64,000 nucleotides of DNA from AP-15 sp963735445 (GTDB taxonomy: Bacteria > Pseudomonadota > Alphaproteobacteria > ATCC43930 > CGMCC-115725). Location of the stretch: assembly GCA_963735445.1 (NCBI GenBank), contig CAVTLC010000002.1, forward strand, positions 1 to 64,000, read 5' to 3'. A model generated the notes under the pieces. It was not told the origin of the DNA and searched no databases. It was given only the letters and a program-made list of their open reading frames with translations. The position numbers were made by a program, and so were the translations under genes. Shown one piece after another: positions 18,381 to 28,492 of this stretch (position 1 is the stretch's first letter; each line of letters begins with the position of its first letter).

Positions 18381-20180
18381 ATGTTCAAAAAACCGCCGAT
18401 CCTAGAAGAGGGTGCGCAGACTGCTGCCCTGGTGTGGCGTCTGGCGCGCGACTTCATGCGCCCGCATGCCGGCAGGATTGCGATCGCATTTCTGCTGATG
18501 GGGGCTGCCGCCGGCAGCACCGCGTTGCGCGCTTGGCTGATGCAGCCCGTGCTGGATCGCGTTTTTGTCGGTCGCGACCCTTCGTGGCTGCTGCCGATCG
18601 CTGGCGGCGCGCTCGCTATTGCGCTGATCAAAGGCATCGCCGATTACGGCGAAGCCGTGATGATGAATCTGGTCGGCCAACGCGTGATCGCCGATGTGCA
18701 GATCGCGCTGTTCGGCCGGTTGATGCGAGCCGATCTCGCTTATTTCCACGCCCACCCGAGCGGCACGCTGATCTCGCGGTTTACCAGCGACGCCGCGCTG
18801 TTGCGCAATGCCGCCGCGAACATCCTCGCGGCAATTGGCAAGGATGTGCTGACCGTCATCTTTCTGGTCGGGCTGATGTTCTACCAAGATTGGCTGCTGG
18901 CGCTCGCCTCGTTTTTCATATTTCCGGTGGCGATCCATCCGATCGTCGGTATCGGCCGGCGAATGCGGCGCGTCACCGCAAATACCCAGACCGAAGTCGG
19001 CCAATTGACGACGTTACTGACCCAGACCTTTCAGGGCGCGCGCCTGGTCAAGGCGTACGGCATGGAGGCGTATGAGGAAAGCCGTGCCGCCGCGCTGTTT
19101 GAGCGCGTCTTCAGACTGATCGACCGGGCGACGCGCACCCGCGCCCGCGCCTCGCCGCTGATGGAGACCTTGGGCGGCGCTGCGATCGCGATCGTTATTC
19201 TTTACGGCGGGCACCAGGTTATCGGCGGCGTCCGCACCCCCGGAGCGTTCTTCTCCTTTGTCACGGCGCTGCTGTTGGCCTATCAGCCGCTGAAGAGCCT
19301 GGCCAATCTCAACGCCTCGCTGCAAGAAGGCTTGGCCGCGGCGCAAAGAATCTTCCAGGTGTTCGATATCGAGCCAACGATCCGCGACGAGCGGGGCGCC
19401 CGGCCGCTGGATATCGCCGGCGGCGAAATCCGCTTCGATCATGTGCGATTTGGCTACGCCCCCGGCGCCGTCGCGCTCGACGATATTTCGCTGACCATCC
19501 CGGCGGGACGAACGGTTGCTCTGGTCGGCGCTTCGGGCGCCGGCAAGTCGACGATTCTCAACCTCATTCCGCGCTTTTTTGACGTCGAAGAAGGCAGCAT
19601 CGCGATCGACGGGCAGGACATCCGCTCGGTCACCTTGGCTTCGCTGCGGGCTGCGATCGCGATTGTCTCGCAAGAGGTGACATTGTTCGACGACACCTTG
19701 CGCGCCAATATCGCCTATGGCCGATTTGGAGCGCCGACGGCGGACATCGAAGCAGCCGCCCGCGCCGCTGGTATAGAGGGCTTTATCCGCGAATTGCGCG
19801 ACGGCTATGACACCCAGGTCGGCGAGCGCGGGGTGCGGCTGTCGGGCGGCCAGCGTCAACGGATTGCGATCGCTCGCGCAATGCTCAAGGACGCGCCGAT
19901 CCTGCTCCTCGACGAGGCGACCTCGGCGCTCGACAGCGAATCCGAGCGGCAAGTGCAATCTGCCTTGCGCACCCTGATCCGGGGGCGCACGACATTGGTT
20001 ATCGCCCATCGCCTCTCGACGGTGCAGGGCGCCGATTTGATTTGCGTGATCGATCGCGGGCGTCTTGTCGAAAGTGGGCGACATACCGAACTGCTCGCCC
20101 GCAATGGGTATTACGCGCGGCTTTACGCGATGCAGTTCGCCGATGACCGCGATCTCGTCACCGCCGGTTCGGCATCATAG
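18381..20180 (+). CDS. msbA: Lipid A export ABC transporter, ATP-binding/permease (MsbA type)
   Basis: A half-transporter with the ATPase fused to the membrane domain, acting as an inner-membrane homodimer that flips lipid A-core. Six membrane segments occupy about residues 30-310. The nucleotide domain has Walker A GASGAGKST (383-391), Q-loop Q431, signature LSGGQ (487-491), Walker B ILLLDE (507-512) and H-loop H543. 599 residues. Assignment to MsbA rather than another exporter of the family rests on the downstream acyltransferase, waaA, lpxK and lpxL-like genes. It begins the operon. Confidence 0.9.
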   Translation: MFKKPPILEEGAQTAALVWRLARDFMRPHAGRIAIAFLLMGAAAGSTALRAWLMQPVLDRVFVGRDPSWLLPIAGGALAIALIKGIADYGEAVMMNLVGQRVIADVQIALFGRLMRADLAYFHAHPSGTLISRFTSDAALLRNAAANILAAIGKDVLTVIFLVGLMFYQDWLLALASFFIFPVAIHPIVGIGRRMRRVTANTQTEVGQLTTLLTQTFQGARLVKAYGMEAYEESRAAALFERVFRLIDRATRTRARASPLMETLGGAAIAIVILYGGHQVIGGVRTPGAFFSFVTALLLAYQPLKSLANLNASLQEGLAAAQRIFQVFDIEPTIRDERGARPLDIAGGEIRFDHVRFGYAPGAVALDDISLTIPAGRTVALVGASGAGKSTILNLIPRFFDVEEGSIAIDGQDIRSVTLASLRAAIAIVSQEVTLFDDTLRANIAYGRFGAPTADIEAAARAAGIEGFIRELRDGYDTQVGERGVRLSGGQRQRIAIARAMLKDAPILLLDEATSALDSESERQVQSALRTLIRGRTTLVIAHRLSTVQGADLICVIDRGRLVESGRHTELLARNGYYARLYAMQFADDRDLVTAGSAS

Positions 20181-20184
20181 CCGC

Positions 20185-20988
20185 GTGGCGTCGCGATCGA
20201 CCGCTCCCCGCCTGTGGCGTCGCTTGCTGCGCAATCCGCGGGTGCGAAGGGCCGCGTGCTGGGCGATCCATTGTTATATTCGACTCGTTTATCGGACCAA
20301 TCGATGGACCGTCGAGGACGAAGAATATCCGCGGCGGCTGCTCGCCACTGGCCAGCCGTTTATCGGCGCCTTTTGGCACGGGCGCATGATGATGATCCCG
20401 TTGGGCTGGCGGCGGATGGCGCGCATGCACATGCTGATCTCGGCCCATCGTGATGGCCGGATCATCGCCGACGCGGTCGCCTATTTCGGGATCGATGCGA
20501 TTGCCGGTTCGACGCGGCGAGGCGGCTCGGCGGCGCTGCGCACGATGCTGAAGCGACTGAAGGAGGGGGATTGCGTTGCGATTACGCCAGACGGACCGCG
20601 CGGCCCAGCAATGAGCGCCAGCGCCGGCATTATCAATGTTGCGCGGCTGGCGCAGGTGCCGATCGTGCCGATCACTTATGCGACGAGTCGACGCCATATC
20701 GCCGCAACCTGGGACCGGTTTCACATCGCCCTGCCATTCGGCCGCGGTGTGTTCTTGTGGGGCGAGCCGATCGAGATCGCTGCCGAGCTCGACGAATGCG
20801 GGCTTGAAAGCGCGCGGCGGCTCGTAGAACAACGCATGGGCGAGATGGTGCGCGAGGCCGATCGCCGGGTCGGCCACCCGGTCCCGCTACTAGCGGCCGG
20901 CGAGCCGATGCCGATGTCCAGCCGGGAAGTGGTGGCGGGTGCGTCAGTATCCACTCCGGAAAATTCGGCCAAACCGGCGGCTCCGTGA
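20185..20988 (+). CDS. DUF374 lysophospholipid acyltransferase-family protein
   Basis: Contains the acyltransferase-like pieces AFWHGRMMMIPLGWR, ISAHRDGRIIADAVAYFGI, GSTRRGGSAALRTMLKRL and ITPDGPRGPAMSASAGI, characteristic of the DUF374 group found with Kdo transferase in alphaproteobacteria. It probably modifies or remodels lipid A or another envelope lipid. GTG 20185, four bases after the msbA stop, is the most economical start; an ATG at 20143 inside msbA is also in frame and neither has a clear ribosome site. Its stop overlaps the waaA start (GTGA), showing translational coupling. Confidence 0.82.
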   Translation: MASRSTAPRLWRRLLRNPRVRRAACWAIHCYIRLVYRTNRWTVEDEEYPRRLLATGQPFIGAFWHGRMMMIPLGWRRMARMHMLISAHRDGRIIADAVAYFGIDAIAGSTRRGGSAALRTMLKRLKEGDCVAITPDGPRGPAMSASAGIINVARLAQVPIVPITYATSRRHIAATWDRFHIALPFGRGVFLWGEPIEIAAELDECGLESARRLVEQRMGEMVREADRRVGHPVPLLAAGEPMPMSSREVVAGASVSTPENSAKPAAP

Positions 20989-22286
20989 TCTTGCCGTTTC
21001 TTTATCGCGCCCTGACCCGGCCGCTGCCGCCGCTGGTCACGCTGTACCTGCAACGGCGGTGCCGACGCGGCAAAGAAGACCGGCTCCGCCTAGCGGAACG
21101 TCGCGGGATCGCCGGCGATGCCCGCCCCGCAGGGCCGCTGATCTGGATCCACGGCGCCAGCGTCGGCGAGGCGACAGCGGTGCTGCAGCTGATCGAGCGG
21201 TTGCTCGAGACGCGATCCGAACTCGAGATACTGGTGACAACCGGCACCGTCGCGTCGGCACGACTCTTGGAGAAACGACTGCCGGCGCGCGCCCGCCACC
21301 AATTCGTGCCAATCGATTTGCCGGGTTGGGTCCAGCGCTTTCTCGACCATTGGCGGCCGGACATGGCGCTTTGGGTCGAATCGGAACTGTGGCCCAACCT
21401 GGTGCTGGCGACGCACGCCCGCGGCATTCCGATGATGTTGATCAACGCCCGTTTGTCGGCGCGCTCATTCCGGCGTTGGCAAAAATGGCCCGGGCTGATC
21501 CGGCCGGTCCTCGGTGCGTTTGCGCTGTGTCTGGCGCAGGATGCTGAGCAGGCTCGCCGCCTCTGCCGGCTGGGCGCCGAAAACGTGGTTGCCATCGGTG
21601 ATCTGAAGGCGGCAGGGCACCGGCTGCCGGTCGACCAGGCGCAACTGCAGCGATTGAAGCGAGAAATCGGCCGGCGTCCGCTGTGGCTCGCAGCCAGCAC
21701 CCATCAAGACGAGGAGGATGCCGCCGCCAAAGTCCACGCGACACTTGCCGCGAAACATCCGGGTCTGTTGACGATCATCGCGCCGCGTCACCCGGTCCGT
21801 GGTGACGCCGTTGCGGCGATGCTGGCTCGGAGCGGGTTGCGGGTCGCGCGACGCGGTCATGGCGAGCCGATCACGCCGGAAACCGATATCTATCTCGCCG
21901 ATACCATGGGTGAACTCGGATTGTTCTACCGTCTCGCCGAGATCGCCTTTGTCGGTGGTTCGATCGTGCGGAGCGGGGGTCACAACCCTTTCGAGGCCGC
22001 TCGGCTCGACTGTGCGATCCTTCACGGACCCGATATGAGCAATTGCGCCGCGATGGCAGCGGCATTGGCCGAAGCCGGGGCAGCGCAGATGGTAGATGAT
22101 GCTGAAGAACTCGGAACTGCGGTATCGCTGCTGCTGTCCGATCCCCGGCTGTGCGCCGTTCGCCGGGCCGCGGCAATGCGCGTTGCAGCGCAGGGAGAGA
22201 CGATACTTGATGCCGTACTGACGCGGTTGGCGCCTTGGCTCGACCGGATCGCGCCGCAGCGGAGCGCGTCACCGAAGGCGATCTGA
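20985..22286 (+). CDS. waaA: 3-deoxy-D-manno-octulosonic-acid transferase
   Basis: Transfers Kdo from CMP-Kdo to lipid IVA. 433 residues, normal length, GT-B fold with an N-terminal membrane-anchor segment (LPFLYRALTRPLPPL). Recognisable blocks are WIHGASVGEATAV, TTGTVASARLLEKRLP, PDMALWVESELWPNLV, the INARLSARSF block, and the C-terminal GGSIVRSGGHNPFEAA. GTG 20985 overlaps the previous stop by four bases. Second enzymatic gene of the lipid A operon. Confidence 0.95.
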   Translation: MILPFLYRALTRPLPPLVTLYLQRRCRRGKEDRLRLAERRGIAGDARPAGPLIWIHGASVGEATAVLQLIERLLETRSELEILVTTGTVASARLLEKRLPARARHQFVPIDLPGWVQRFLDHWRPDMALWVESELWPNLVLATHARGIPMMLINARLSARSFRRWQKWPGLIRPVLGAFALCLAQDAEQARRLCRLGAENVVAIGDLKAAGHRLPVDQAQLQRLKREIGRRPLWLAASTHQDEEDAAAKVHATLAAKHPGLLTIIAPRHPVRGDAVAAMLARSGLRVARRGHGEPITPETDIYLADTMGELGLFYRLAEIAFVGGSIVRSGGHNPFEAARLDCAILHGPDMSNCAAMAAALAEAGAAQMVDDAEELGTAVSLLLSDPRLCAVRRAAAMRVAAQGETILDAVLTRLAPWLDRIAPQRSASPKAI

Positions 22287-22323
22287 TGGCAGCTGAGGAG
22301 CGGGCGCCGCATATCGTGCGCGC

Positions 22324-23347
22324 ATGATCCGCGTCGCCCCTGATTTTTGGGGGACGGGAACCGGGGCTCGCCGCCGATCTGTTGCTGCCCTTTTCCGCCG
22401 CCTGGGATGCTGTCGGGCGACTGCACCGAGCGTTGGCGCACCCCTATTGCGCCCCGGTGCCGGTCATTTGCGTCGGCAATCTGGTCGCAGGCGGCGCGGG
22501 CAAGACACCGGTGACATTGGCGCTCGCCGCTTGGTTTGTCGAACGCGGCGTCGCTGTCCATGTCGTCAGCCGCGGTTACGGCGGCCGGCTCGCCGGCCCG
22601 TTCAGGGTCGATCCCAGGCGGCACAATTTCGGCGAGGTCGGCGACGAGGCGTTGCTGCTCGCCGGTCGAGTGCCGACATGGATCGCGCGGGACCGTGCCG
22701 CCGGGATCGCTGCAGCCGCGGTAGAAGGGGCCAAGATCGTCCTGCTCGATGACGGTTTTCAAAACCCGACGATCCGCAAGACGCTGTCGCTGGTTGTGAT
22801 CGATGCCGCTTATGGGTTCGGCAATGGGCGGGTCATGCCGGCCGGTCCGTTGCGCGAAAATTTGGAAAGCGGTCTCGACCGCGCCGATGCGTTGGTCTTG
22901 CTCACCACGGAGGGAGAGGAGCGCTCGGCGTCCCTGGCACAGATAAACGGACAGCGGCCGGTCGTGCCCGCGATCTTGGCGCCGGTTGCGGGTCAGCGGT
23001 TAACCCATCAGCGGGTACTGGCATTTGCCGGTATTGGCCGGCCGGCAAAATTTTTCGCAACCTTGCGCGCACTTGGCGCTGAAATTGTCGGTGAGCGCAG
23101 CTACCCCGACCATCACGCCTTCAGCGAAAGCGATATCGCAGCACTGCGGCGGGCGGCCAGCGGCGCTCGCGCGCGACTGGTAACGACCGCAAAGGATTTT
23201 GTGCGCCTACCGGCCGCAACGCGCGCCGATATTGAGGTGCTCGAGGTGGAGGTCTGCTGGTCTGACCCCGATGCCTTAGCTGGGCTTCTCGCTCCGCTCG
23301 TGCTATCCGCCCGCGGAAATGCCAACCCGGAGCAAGCAATCCCCTGA
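22324..23347 (+). CDS. lpxK: Tetraacyldisaccharide 4'-kinase (one frameshift)
   Basis: Phosphorylates the lipid A disaccharide to lipid IVA. The start ATG 22324 gives MIRVAPDFWG, the usual LpxK N-terminus. The rest follows in another frame: PVICVGNLVAGGAGKTPVTLAL (P-loop GGAGKTP), VVSRGYGGRLAGPF, LLAGRVPTWIARDR and DDGFQNPTI. Dropping one base from GGGGG at 22349-22353 gives PDFWGREPGLAADLLLPF and a 340-residue protein of normal size. LpxK is essential in most Gram-negatives, so a sequencing error is much more likely than a null allele. Its end overlaps the next gene by 29 bases. Confidence 0.93.
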
Positions 23348-24236
23348 CCCCATCCGAATTTCGGATCGCATCGAGTGGTCGGGTGCGGCTCTGTTATTTG
23401 GCGTCTTGCGATTGCTGCCGATCGAATGGGCGTCGGCGTTCGGCGGCGCCGTGGCGCGAGGCGTAGGGCCATTCCTCGGGATCTCGAAGCGCGCCCGGAC
23501 CAATCTGCGGCGAGCCTTTCCCGAACTGCCCGAACGCGAGATCGAGCGGATCGTCAGGGGGATGTGGGACAATCTCGGACGCGTCGCCGCCGAATACCCG
23601 CATCTGCGCGATATCCGCATTTTTGCCCAGGGCGGACTGGTTGAGACGCACGGTTTCGAGCACCTAGACAATGCCGTCGCCGCCGGACGGCGGATGATCA
23701 TCTTTTCCGGCCATGTCGGAAATTGGGAAATCGGGGCGATCGCCGCGGTTCAGTATGGGTTTACCGCGGCGCAGAGTTATAACGTCACCCAGATCTATCG
23801 GGCGCCAAACAACCCGCTGATCGATCGGCTAATCGCGAAGTTTCGCGGCGATCGCGGCGAGTATATTCCCAAGGGCGTAACAGCGGCGCGGCGCGCCTAT
23901 GCGGCGCTCTATCGCGGCGAGCATTTGACGATGCTGGCCGATCAGAAGTTAAACGAGGGCATTCCCGTCCCGTTCTTTGGCCGCCCGGCGATGACCGCCA
24001 CGGCGCTTGCGCTGCTTGCGCTGCATTTCGACTGCGATGTGCTGCCGGCGCGGGTCGAGCGACTGCGTGGCGCGCATTTTCGTCTGACGGTCTTCCCGCC
24101 TGTGCCGTTACCCCGCAGCGGAAATCAAAATCACGATGTCGCAGTGCTGACAGCCAATGTCACAGCGATTCTCGAATCTTGGATTCGTGAGCGGCCGGAA
24201 GAATGGCTCTGGGTTCATCGCCGCTGGCCCGATTAG
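23319..24236 (+). CDS. Lipid A acyltransferase (LpxL/HtrB family)
   Basis: A membrane-bound late acyltransferase of lipid A synthesis, adding a secondary acyl chain. 305 residues. Features: a membrane-proximal N-terminus (SGAALLFGVLRLLPIEWASAFGGA), NLRRAFPELPEREIERIV, the catalytic HxxxxD/E region FSGHVGNWEIGAI, and ADQKLNEGIPVPFFGRPAMT. The C-terminus PEEWLWVHRRW is a family hallmark. It overlaps lpxK, and is the last gene of the envelope operon. Whether it is the laurate or myristate type, or uses a very-long-chain donor, cannot be told. Confidence 0.9.
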   Translation: MPTRSKQSPDPIRISDRIEWSGAALLFGVLRLLPIEWASAFGGAVARGVGPFLGISKRARTNLRRAFPELPEREIERIVRGMWDNLGRVAAEYPHLRDIRIFAQGGLVETHGFEHLDNAVAAGRRMIIFSGHVGNWEIGAIAAVQYGFTAAQSYNVTQIYRAPNNPLIDRLIAKFRGDRGEYIPKGVTAARRAYAALYRGEHLTMLADQKLNEGIPVPFFGRPAMTATALALLALHFDCDVLPARVERLRGAHFRLTVFPPVPLPRSGNQNHDVAVLTANVTAILESWIRERPEEWLWVHRRWPD

Positions 24237-24439
24237 CGAACAAATCTTGCTGGCTGAACCGATAGGTTACTCGGCTTCGCGCACCGCACAACCAAAGCGC
24301 ATTGCTCAATCATAAAAACGTCTGTTGCGCTCGACTTTTTTTTGTGCAGCATTTTTGCGGTTCACTGTCTTAGTCAGGCCGTCACCTTTAGACGAGACGG
24401 CGAATTTTTGATCGTCGGATCGAAGTGGAGGGACAAATC
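24237..24439. other. Intergenic region, lipid A operon to aquaporin
   Basis: AT-rich, with a run of eight T residues near 24339, but I find no stable hairpin before it. GGAGGGACAAATC at its end is the aquaporin ribosome site. No EcfG box is seen. Confidence 0.4.
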
Positions 24440-25192
24440 ATGGACATGACACGCCGCACGGCTGCTGAGTTTTTCGGTACCTTATGGCTGGTCTTGGGAG
24501 GTTGCGGATCCGCTGTCTTGGCTGCGGCCTTTCTGAACGACAAGGGAATATTGCTGGGCATCGGCTTCCTCGGTGTTGCGCTCGCCTTTGGCTTGACGGT
24601 GCTGACGATGGCCTATGCCGTCGGCCACATATCCGGCGGGCACTTCAATCCGGCGGTCACAATCGGTCTTTGGGCGGGCGGCCGCTTCAAGAGCGCCGAC
24701 GTGCTGCCGTACATCATCGCCCAGGTGATCGGCGCTATTGTCGCCGCCGCGATCCTGTATCTGATCGCCTCGGGCAGGCCGGGCTTCGCCTTGGACGGTT
24801 TCGCCGCCAACGGCTACGGAGATTTAAGTCCGGGCAAATACGGTTTGGGCAGCTGCCTGATTGGTGAAGTGGTCGCGACCTTTTTCTTTTTGTTCGTGAT
24901 CATCGGCTCGACATCGAAGGGGGCCGCGGTCGGTTTTGCCGGCATACCGATCGGCTTATGCCTGACCTTGATTCACTTGGTGATGATCCCGGTGACCAAT
25001 ACTTCGGTCAACCCGGCGCGCAGTACCGGGCCGGCCTTGTTTGCCGGGGGCGCCTATATCGGCCAGCTGTGGCTGTTCTGGGTCGCGCCGATCGTCGGTG
25101 CCGCGCTCGCCGGATTTCTAACCCGTTGGCTCTATCAGGATGAGTTGGTCACCGTCGATACAGTGGTCGTCGAGCAGCAACGCATCGGATAG
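24440..25192 (+). CDS. aqpZ: Aquaporin Z-type water channel
   Basis: An inner-membrane MIP-family channel of 250 residues. Both NPA motifs are present: GGHFNPAVTIGLW after helix 2 and TSVNPARSTGPAL after helix 5. Six membrane segments alternate with these loops. A histidine and small residues around the filter, the short loops and the overall length fit a water-selective AqpZ rather than a glycerol facilitator. ATG 24440 follows GGAGGGACAAATC. It is monocistronic, converging on the dCache gene. Confidence 0.93.
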   Translation: MDMTRRTAAEFFGTLWLVLGGCGSAVLAAAFLNDKGILLGIGFLGVALAFGLTVLTMAYAVGHISGGHFNPAVTIGLWAGGRFKSADVLPYIIAQVIGAIVAAAILYLIASGRPGFALDGFAANGYGDLSPGKYGLGSCLIGEVVATFFFLFVIIGSTSKGAAVGFAGIPIGLCLTLIHLVMIPVTNTSVNPARSTGPALFAGGAYIGQLWLFWVAPIVGAALAGFLTRWLYQDELVTVDTVVVEQQRIG

Positions 25193-25207
25193 CGACCAGC
25201 GCGAGCT

Positions 25208-26453
25208 CTATTCGTCGTTGCTGAAACGCGCCCAGGGTGCCGGCCGCTCAAGCTTGCGGTCGATCATAACCACAACCAGGGTGACGAACAGCGGCAGCGC
25301 GAACACCAGAAAAGCGATCGAATAGAGCAGCGTTTCGTTTCGGATCTCGGCAAAAGGCTTCTCGATCTCGTCGACCGGCACCACGATCGCGAGCACCTGA
25401 TCGTTGCCATATCGGGCCGGGATGTTGACGACACGGCCAATGTAACTCCGGCCCGCGACCTTGTAGATGCGCGTGCCCGCCATCGGCTGATCCCGGTAAG
25501 CCGCGACCAGACCGCTGATAACCGGGTCGTTCAGGTCGGCGATCTTAGGAAGGGCGGCTCCTGTCCTTCCCGTGGCTCTGAGCGCGTCGTCGACCCGGGA
25601 CCCGTCAGGTATAGCCACGACTTCGCCCGCCTTGGTGAAGATGAAGGCTTGGCTGCTTGACGTTATCTTTTGCTCGCTGAGAAAATTGGCAAGATCGACA
25701 ACAGCCAGATCAGCGCCCATTACCCCCGGCGTTGGCCCGCCAAAGCTGCGGCTCAAGGTAAATCCCGGCTCGCCATTCGATGCAAAGACGTAGAGGTCGC
25801 TGTGCTCGACGACGTCGGTTGCCTTCGCCGCCGCAAACCATGGACGCTTGCGCGGATCATAGGCGCTTCCCCTGATCACGACGGCCGACCACCGCGCCGT
25901 CATCGGCGAGAAAAACCCATCGTACATCGGGCGGACCCGTGGCATTGGCGGTTACGATCTCGTTGGCAAAGACGGCATCGGGCGGCGCTTGCAGTGCCTT
26001 GCGCAGCGTGTCGGCCTTGGCGCCCGCCATGTGGGTCGTCATAAAGAAGTCGCCGCTGTCAAACCCGACGTAAAGCGAAAGCATCTGTGGGTAAGTCCGC
26101 AAGGCCCGCAGCATCGTCGCCTTGGTGCTCGCATTATTAGCCAAATCGGGTGCGGTGAACATCGGCGCGGCCGAGGCGATCCCGACGATTGCATACATCG
26201 GGTCGTATAGCAGCCTGATCCGGTCGAGGATCTTCTCGTCCGCATACTTCATCAGCCGTTTGGCCGACGCGATCGCAAGTTCGTTCGATTTTGTCGAATT
26301 GTACCAGATGATGCCGCCGGCCAACGCGACGATGATGAATATCAGGAGCGCTGTGATCCCAGCATAAGTCGGCCATCGAATCTCTTTGCGGATGCTGCCG
26401 CGCTCGGCTGACGCCCTCCGCCGGTGGCGTTGCGGGTCGGTCACAGTCATCAC
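25208..26453 (-). CDS. Membrane dCache sensor protein lacking an output domain (one frameshift)
   Basis: 414 residues after repair. A cytoplasmic basic N-tail, TM1 (ITALLIFIIVALAGGIIWY), a periplasmic region of about 310 residues with double-Cache character (YPQMLSLYVGFDSGDFF, then the hallmark DPRKRPWFAAA), TM2 (LLYSIAFLVFALPLFVTLVVVMI), and then only MIDRKLERPAPWARFSNDE before the stop. Chemoreceptors, kinases and cyclases with this sensor carry a HAMP and output domain after TM2; here none follows. Removing one base from CCCC at 25869-25872 joins RRDQG to SAYDPRKRPW. It converges with aqpZ, 15 bases apart. Confidence 0.75.
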
Positions 26454-26545
26454 CCTCTCGCGCGAGTGCCGGCGTATATCTGCCAGACAATCATAAGAGG
26501 CGCGTCCCGGCGCTGTCCAGCCGAGGGTTAATGCCTCACCTGCGA

Positions 26546-27473
26546 TCAGGCGGAGGCTTGCGAAAGGCGATCTGGTGGGGAAACGGCGGGGGTGGTGTCG
26601 GTTTCTTCAGTGACCTCGACCGCGACGGTCATTCCGAGATGGTCCGATGGAAACCCGGTCCAGGTGCCGGAAACCGGCACCGCCTGGCGCGGATCGCGCA
26701 CCACCGCAACCCGGATCAAATCCGCGCTGCCGACGATGCCGTTAGTCGGATCGAATTCGACCCAACCGGCGCCCGGTAGATAGACCTCCATCCAGGCGTG
26801 GGTCGCGCCGCCACCCACCCGGCTGCCGCGGCGCGTTTCGGGAACAATCAGGTAGCCGCTAACAAAACGGGCGGCGAGACCCAGCGAACGGACCGCCTCC
26901 ATCATCAACACGGCGAAATCACGGCAACTACCGCTGGCCAGCTTTAGGGTCTTGATCGGATCCTGTATCCCGGTTTCTTCGCGCGCCACATAGGTCAGAT
27001 CGCGCCGGATCGCATAAGTCATCGCCGCCAGCATCTCGGTCGTATCGCTGCGTCCGTCATGCCGCAGGAACTGCCGCGCCCATCGGTCAATCTCGTGCTC
27101 GGGATCGAGGTATTGCCGCTCTATCAGCCGCAACAGGTCGGGCATGTCCTCGGCGCCGTAACTGAACGGATAGCGCATCGCATGCTCTTCGATCTGAAAA
27201 TCGAGCGCATTGCTAGCCGAATGATCGAGCCGAATCATACTGTCAAAGCGCAATTCCGCCGCGCGGCCGGCAAACCGCGCAATCGCGACGCAATTGCCGA
27301 AAGACATCGTGCACCCAGCGCAAATCGGCCGGCTCGGGCGTGATCGTCAAACTGGTATCGAGCAGTTTCTGGTCATGGCTGTCGCGCGGGCGCAGCATCA
27401 TCCGATGCTCGCCAAAGCTGACCGGCTGCTTGTAGCGATAAGTCGTAACGTGACGCACACGAATTACGGACAT
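26546..27473 (-). CDS. Transglutaminase-like cysteine protease-fold protein (one frameshift)
   Basis: 308 residues after repair. The N-terminal beta domain MSVIRVRHVTTYRYKQPVSF is typical of bacterial transglutaminase-like proteins; then comes the catalytic core with cysteine in SGSCRDFAVLMMEA, histidine in ATHAWMEVYLPG and aspartate in WVEFDPTNG. The frame breaks after RWVHDVF; deleting one base from AAA at 27300-27302 gives DVFGNCVAIARF. It is the last gene of a three-gene set with alpha-E and circularly permuted ATP-grasp genes, a conserved but experimentally obscure cluster predicted to make and trim peptide or amide bonds. Confidence 0.88.
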
Positions 27474-27481
27474 TGGACCTG

Positions 27482-28492
27482 CTACTGAGCCGCCATCTGG
27501 GATTGCGAGGCTGCGCCATCATACCCGAAGAAGGCGATCGAGAGATCACGGCTGACGGCGATCAGCTGTTGTTGAATAACATCCAGGAATTCGTGCAATC
27601 CCTCGCTGATGATTTCCCTAATTGTCAACGTGCCGAGAACGGCGCGCAGCCGGTCCAGCTCTTCGGCCGCATCATTCGCCCCGCGCAATGAATAACGCGA
27701 TTTGACTTCGCCCAGAAGGCGCCCGGCTTCTCGGACGCAATGATGCACCGAGCGCGGAAACGCCTGGTTGAACAGCAGGAAACCGGCAACCCGCGCCGGC
27801 GTCGTGCTCGCAGCATGAAGACGGCGGTAGGCGTGATACCCGGCGGCTGAGCGCAAGAGCGCATTCCACTGGCTGACATCGGTTGGCGATCCGACATCGG
27901 CGATGTCGGGCAATAACAAATGGTACTTGATGTCGAGGAGCCGGGTTGTTTGGTCGGCACGCTCGATATAGCGACCGAGTTGGTAGAAATACCATCCTTG
28001 GTCGCGGAAAAATGTGCCATCGGTGATGCCGGTATGAGTTTGACACGCTTCCTTAATTGTCGCGAACAGCGCCGACAGCCGGCCGGGGGCTAAATCTTCG
28101 CCGTCGAGGGCCGCCAGGCGGTTATAGAAGATGTTGAGCTGCGCCCACATTTCGGTCGAGATCAACGGCCGCAAGGTGCGCGCGTTCTCACGGGCATAGC
28201 GGAAGGCGTTCAAGATCGAGTTCGGGTTGTCGGCATCGATCACGTAAAATTGCAGCACGCTCGCTGCTGAGACTTTGCGCTCGGCCGCGAAAAAGCGCTC
28301 CTCGTCCGAATTTAGCTGGATGATCGAGCGCCAATTCTGGGCGCCGCGGCTGTCCCGCGAAAAGGTCTCGTTGACATCGAGAATGCGGGCCAGGTTTTCG
28401 GCGCGCTCGACATAGCGGGCGAGCCAAAAAATGCAATCCGCATAGCGGGCGAGCAGAACGTCAACCAAGGACCCAGGTATCCTTCGATCCAC
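27482..28492 (-). CDS. Alpha-E domain protein (DUF403)
   Basis: About 330 residues, all-helical, with conserved LLARYADCIFWLARYVERAEN at the start, DNPNSILNAFRYARENART, GRYIERADQTTRLLDIKYHLL, and REAGRLLGEVKSRYSL. The function is undefined; it always travels with the circularly permuted ATP-grasp protein. The start is uncertain: ATG 28492 overlaps the ATP-grasp gene by 32 bases; TTG 28468, eight bases before that stop, starts closer to the conserved region. Translational coupling in either case. The transglutaminase gene follows 8 bases after the stop. Confidence 0.88.
   Translation of the reverse strand: MDRRIPGSLVDVLLARYADCIFWLARYVERAENLARILDVNETFSRDSRGAQNWRSIIQLNSDEERFFAAERKVSAASVLQFYVIDADNPNSILNAFRYARENARTLRPLISTEMWAQLNIFYNRLAALDGEDLAPGRLSALFATIKEACQTHTGITDGTFFRDQGWYFYQLGRYIERADQTTRLLDIKYHLLLPDIADVGSPTDVSQWNALLRSAAGYHAYRRLHAASTTPARVAGFLLFNQAFPRSVHHCVREAGRLLGEVKSRYSLRGANDAAEELDRLRAVLGTLTIREIISEGLHEFLDVIQQQLIAVSRDLSIAFFGYDGAASQSQMAAQ

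Noticed and set aside
24330..24350. A T-run as an intrinsic terminator after the lipid A operon
   Set aside because: No stem-loop precedes the T residues.
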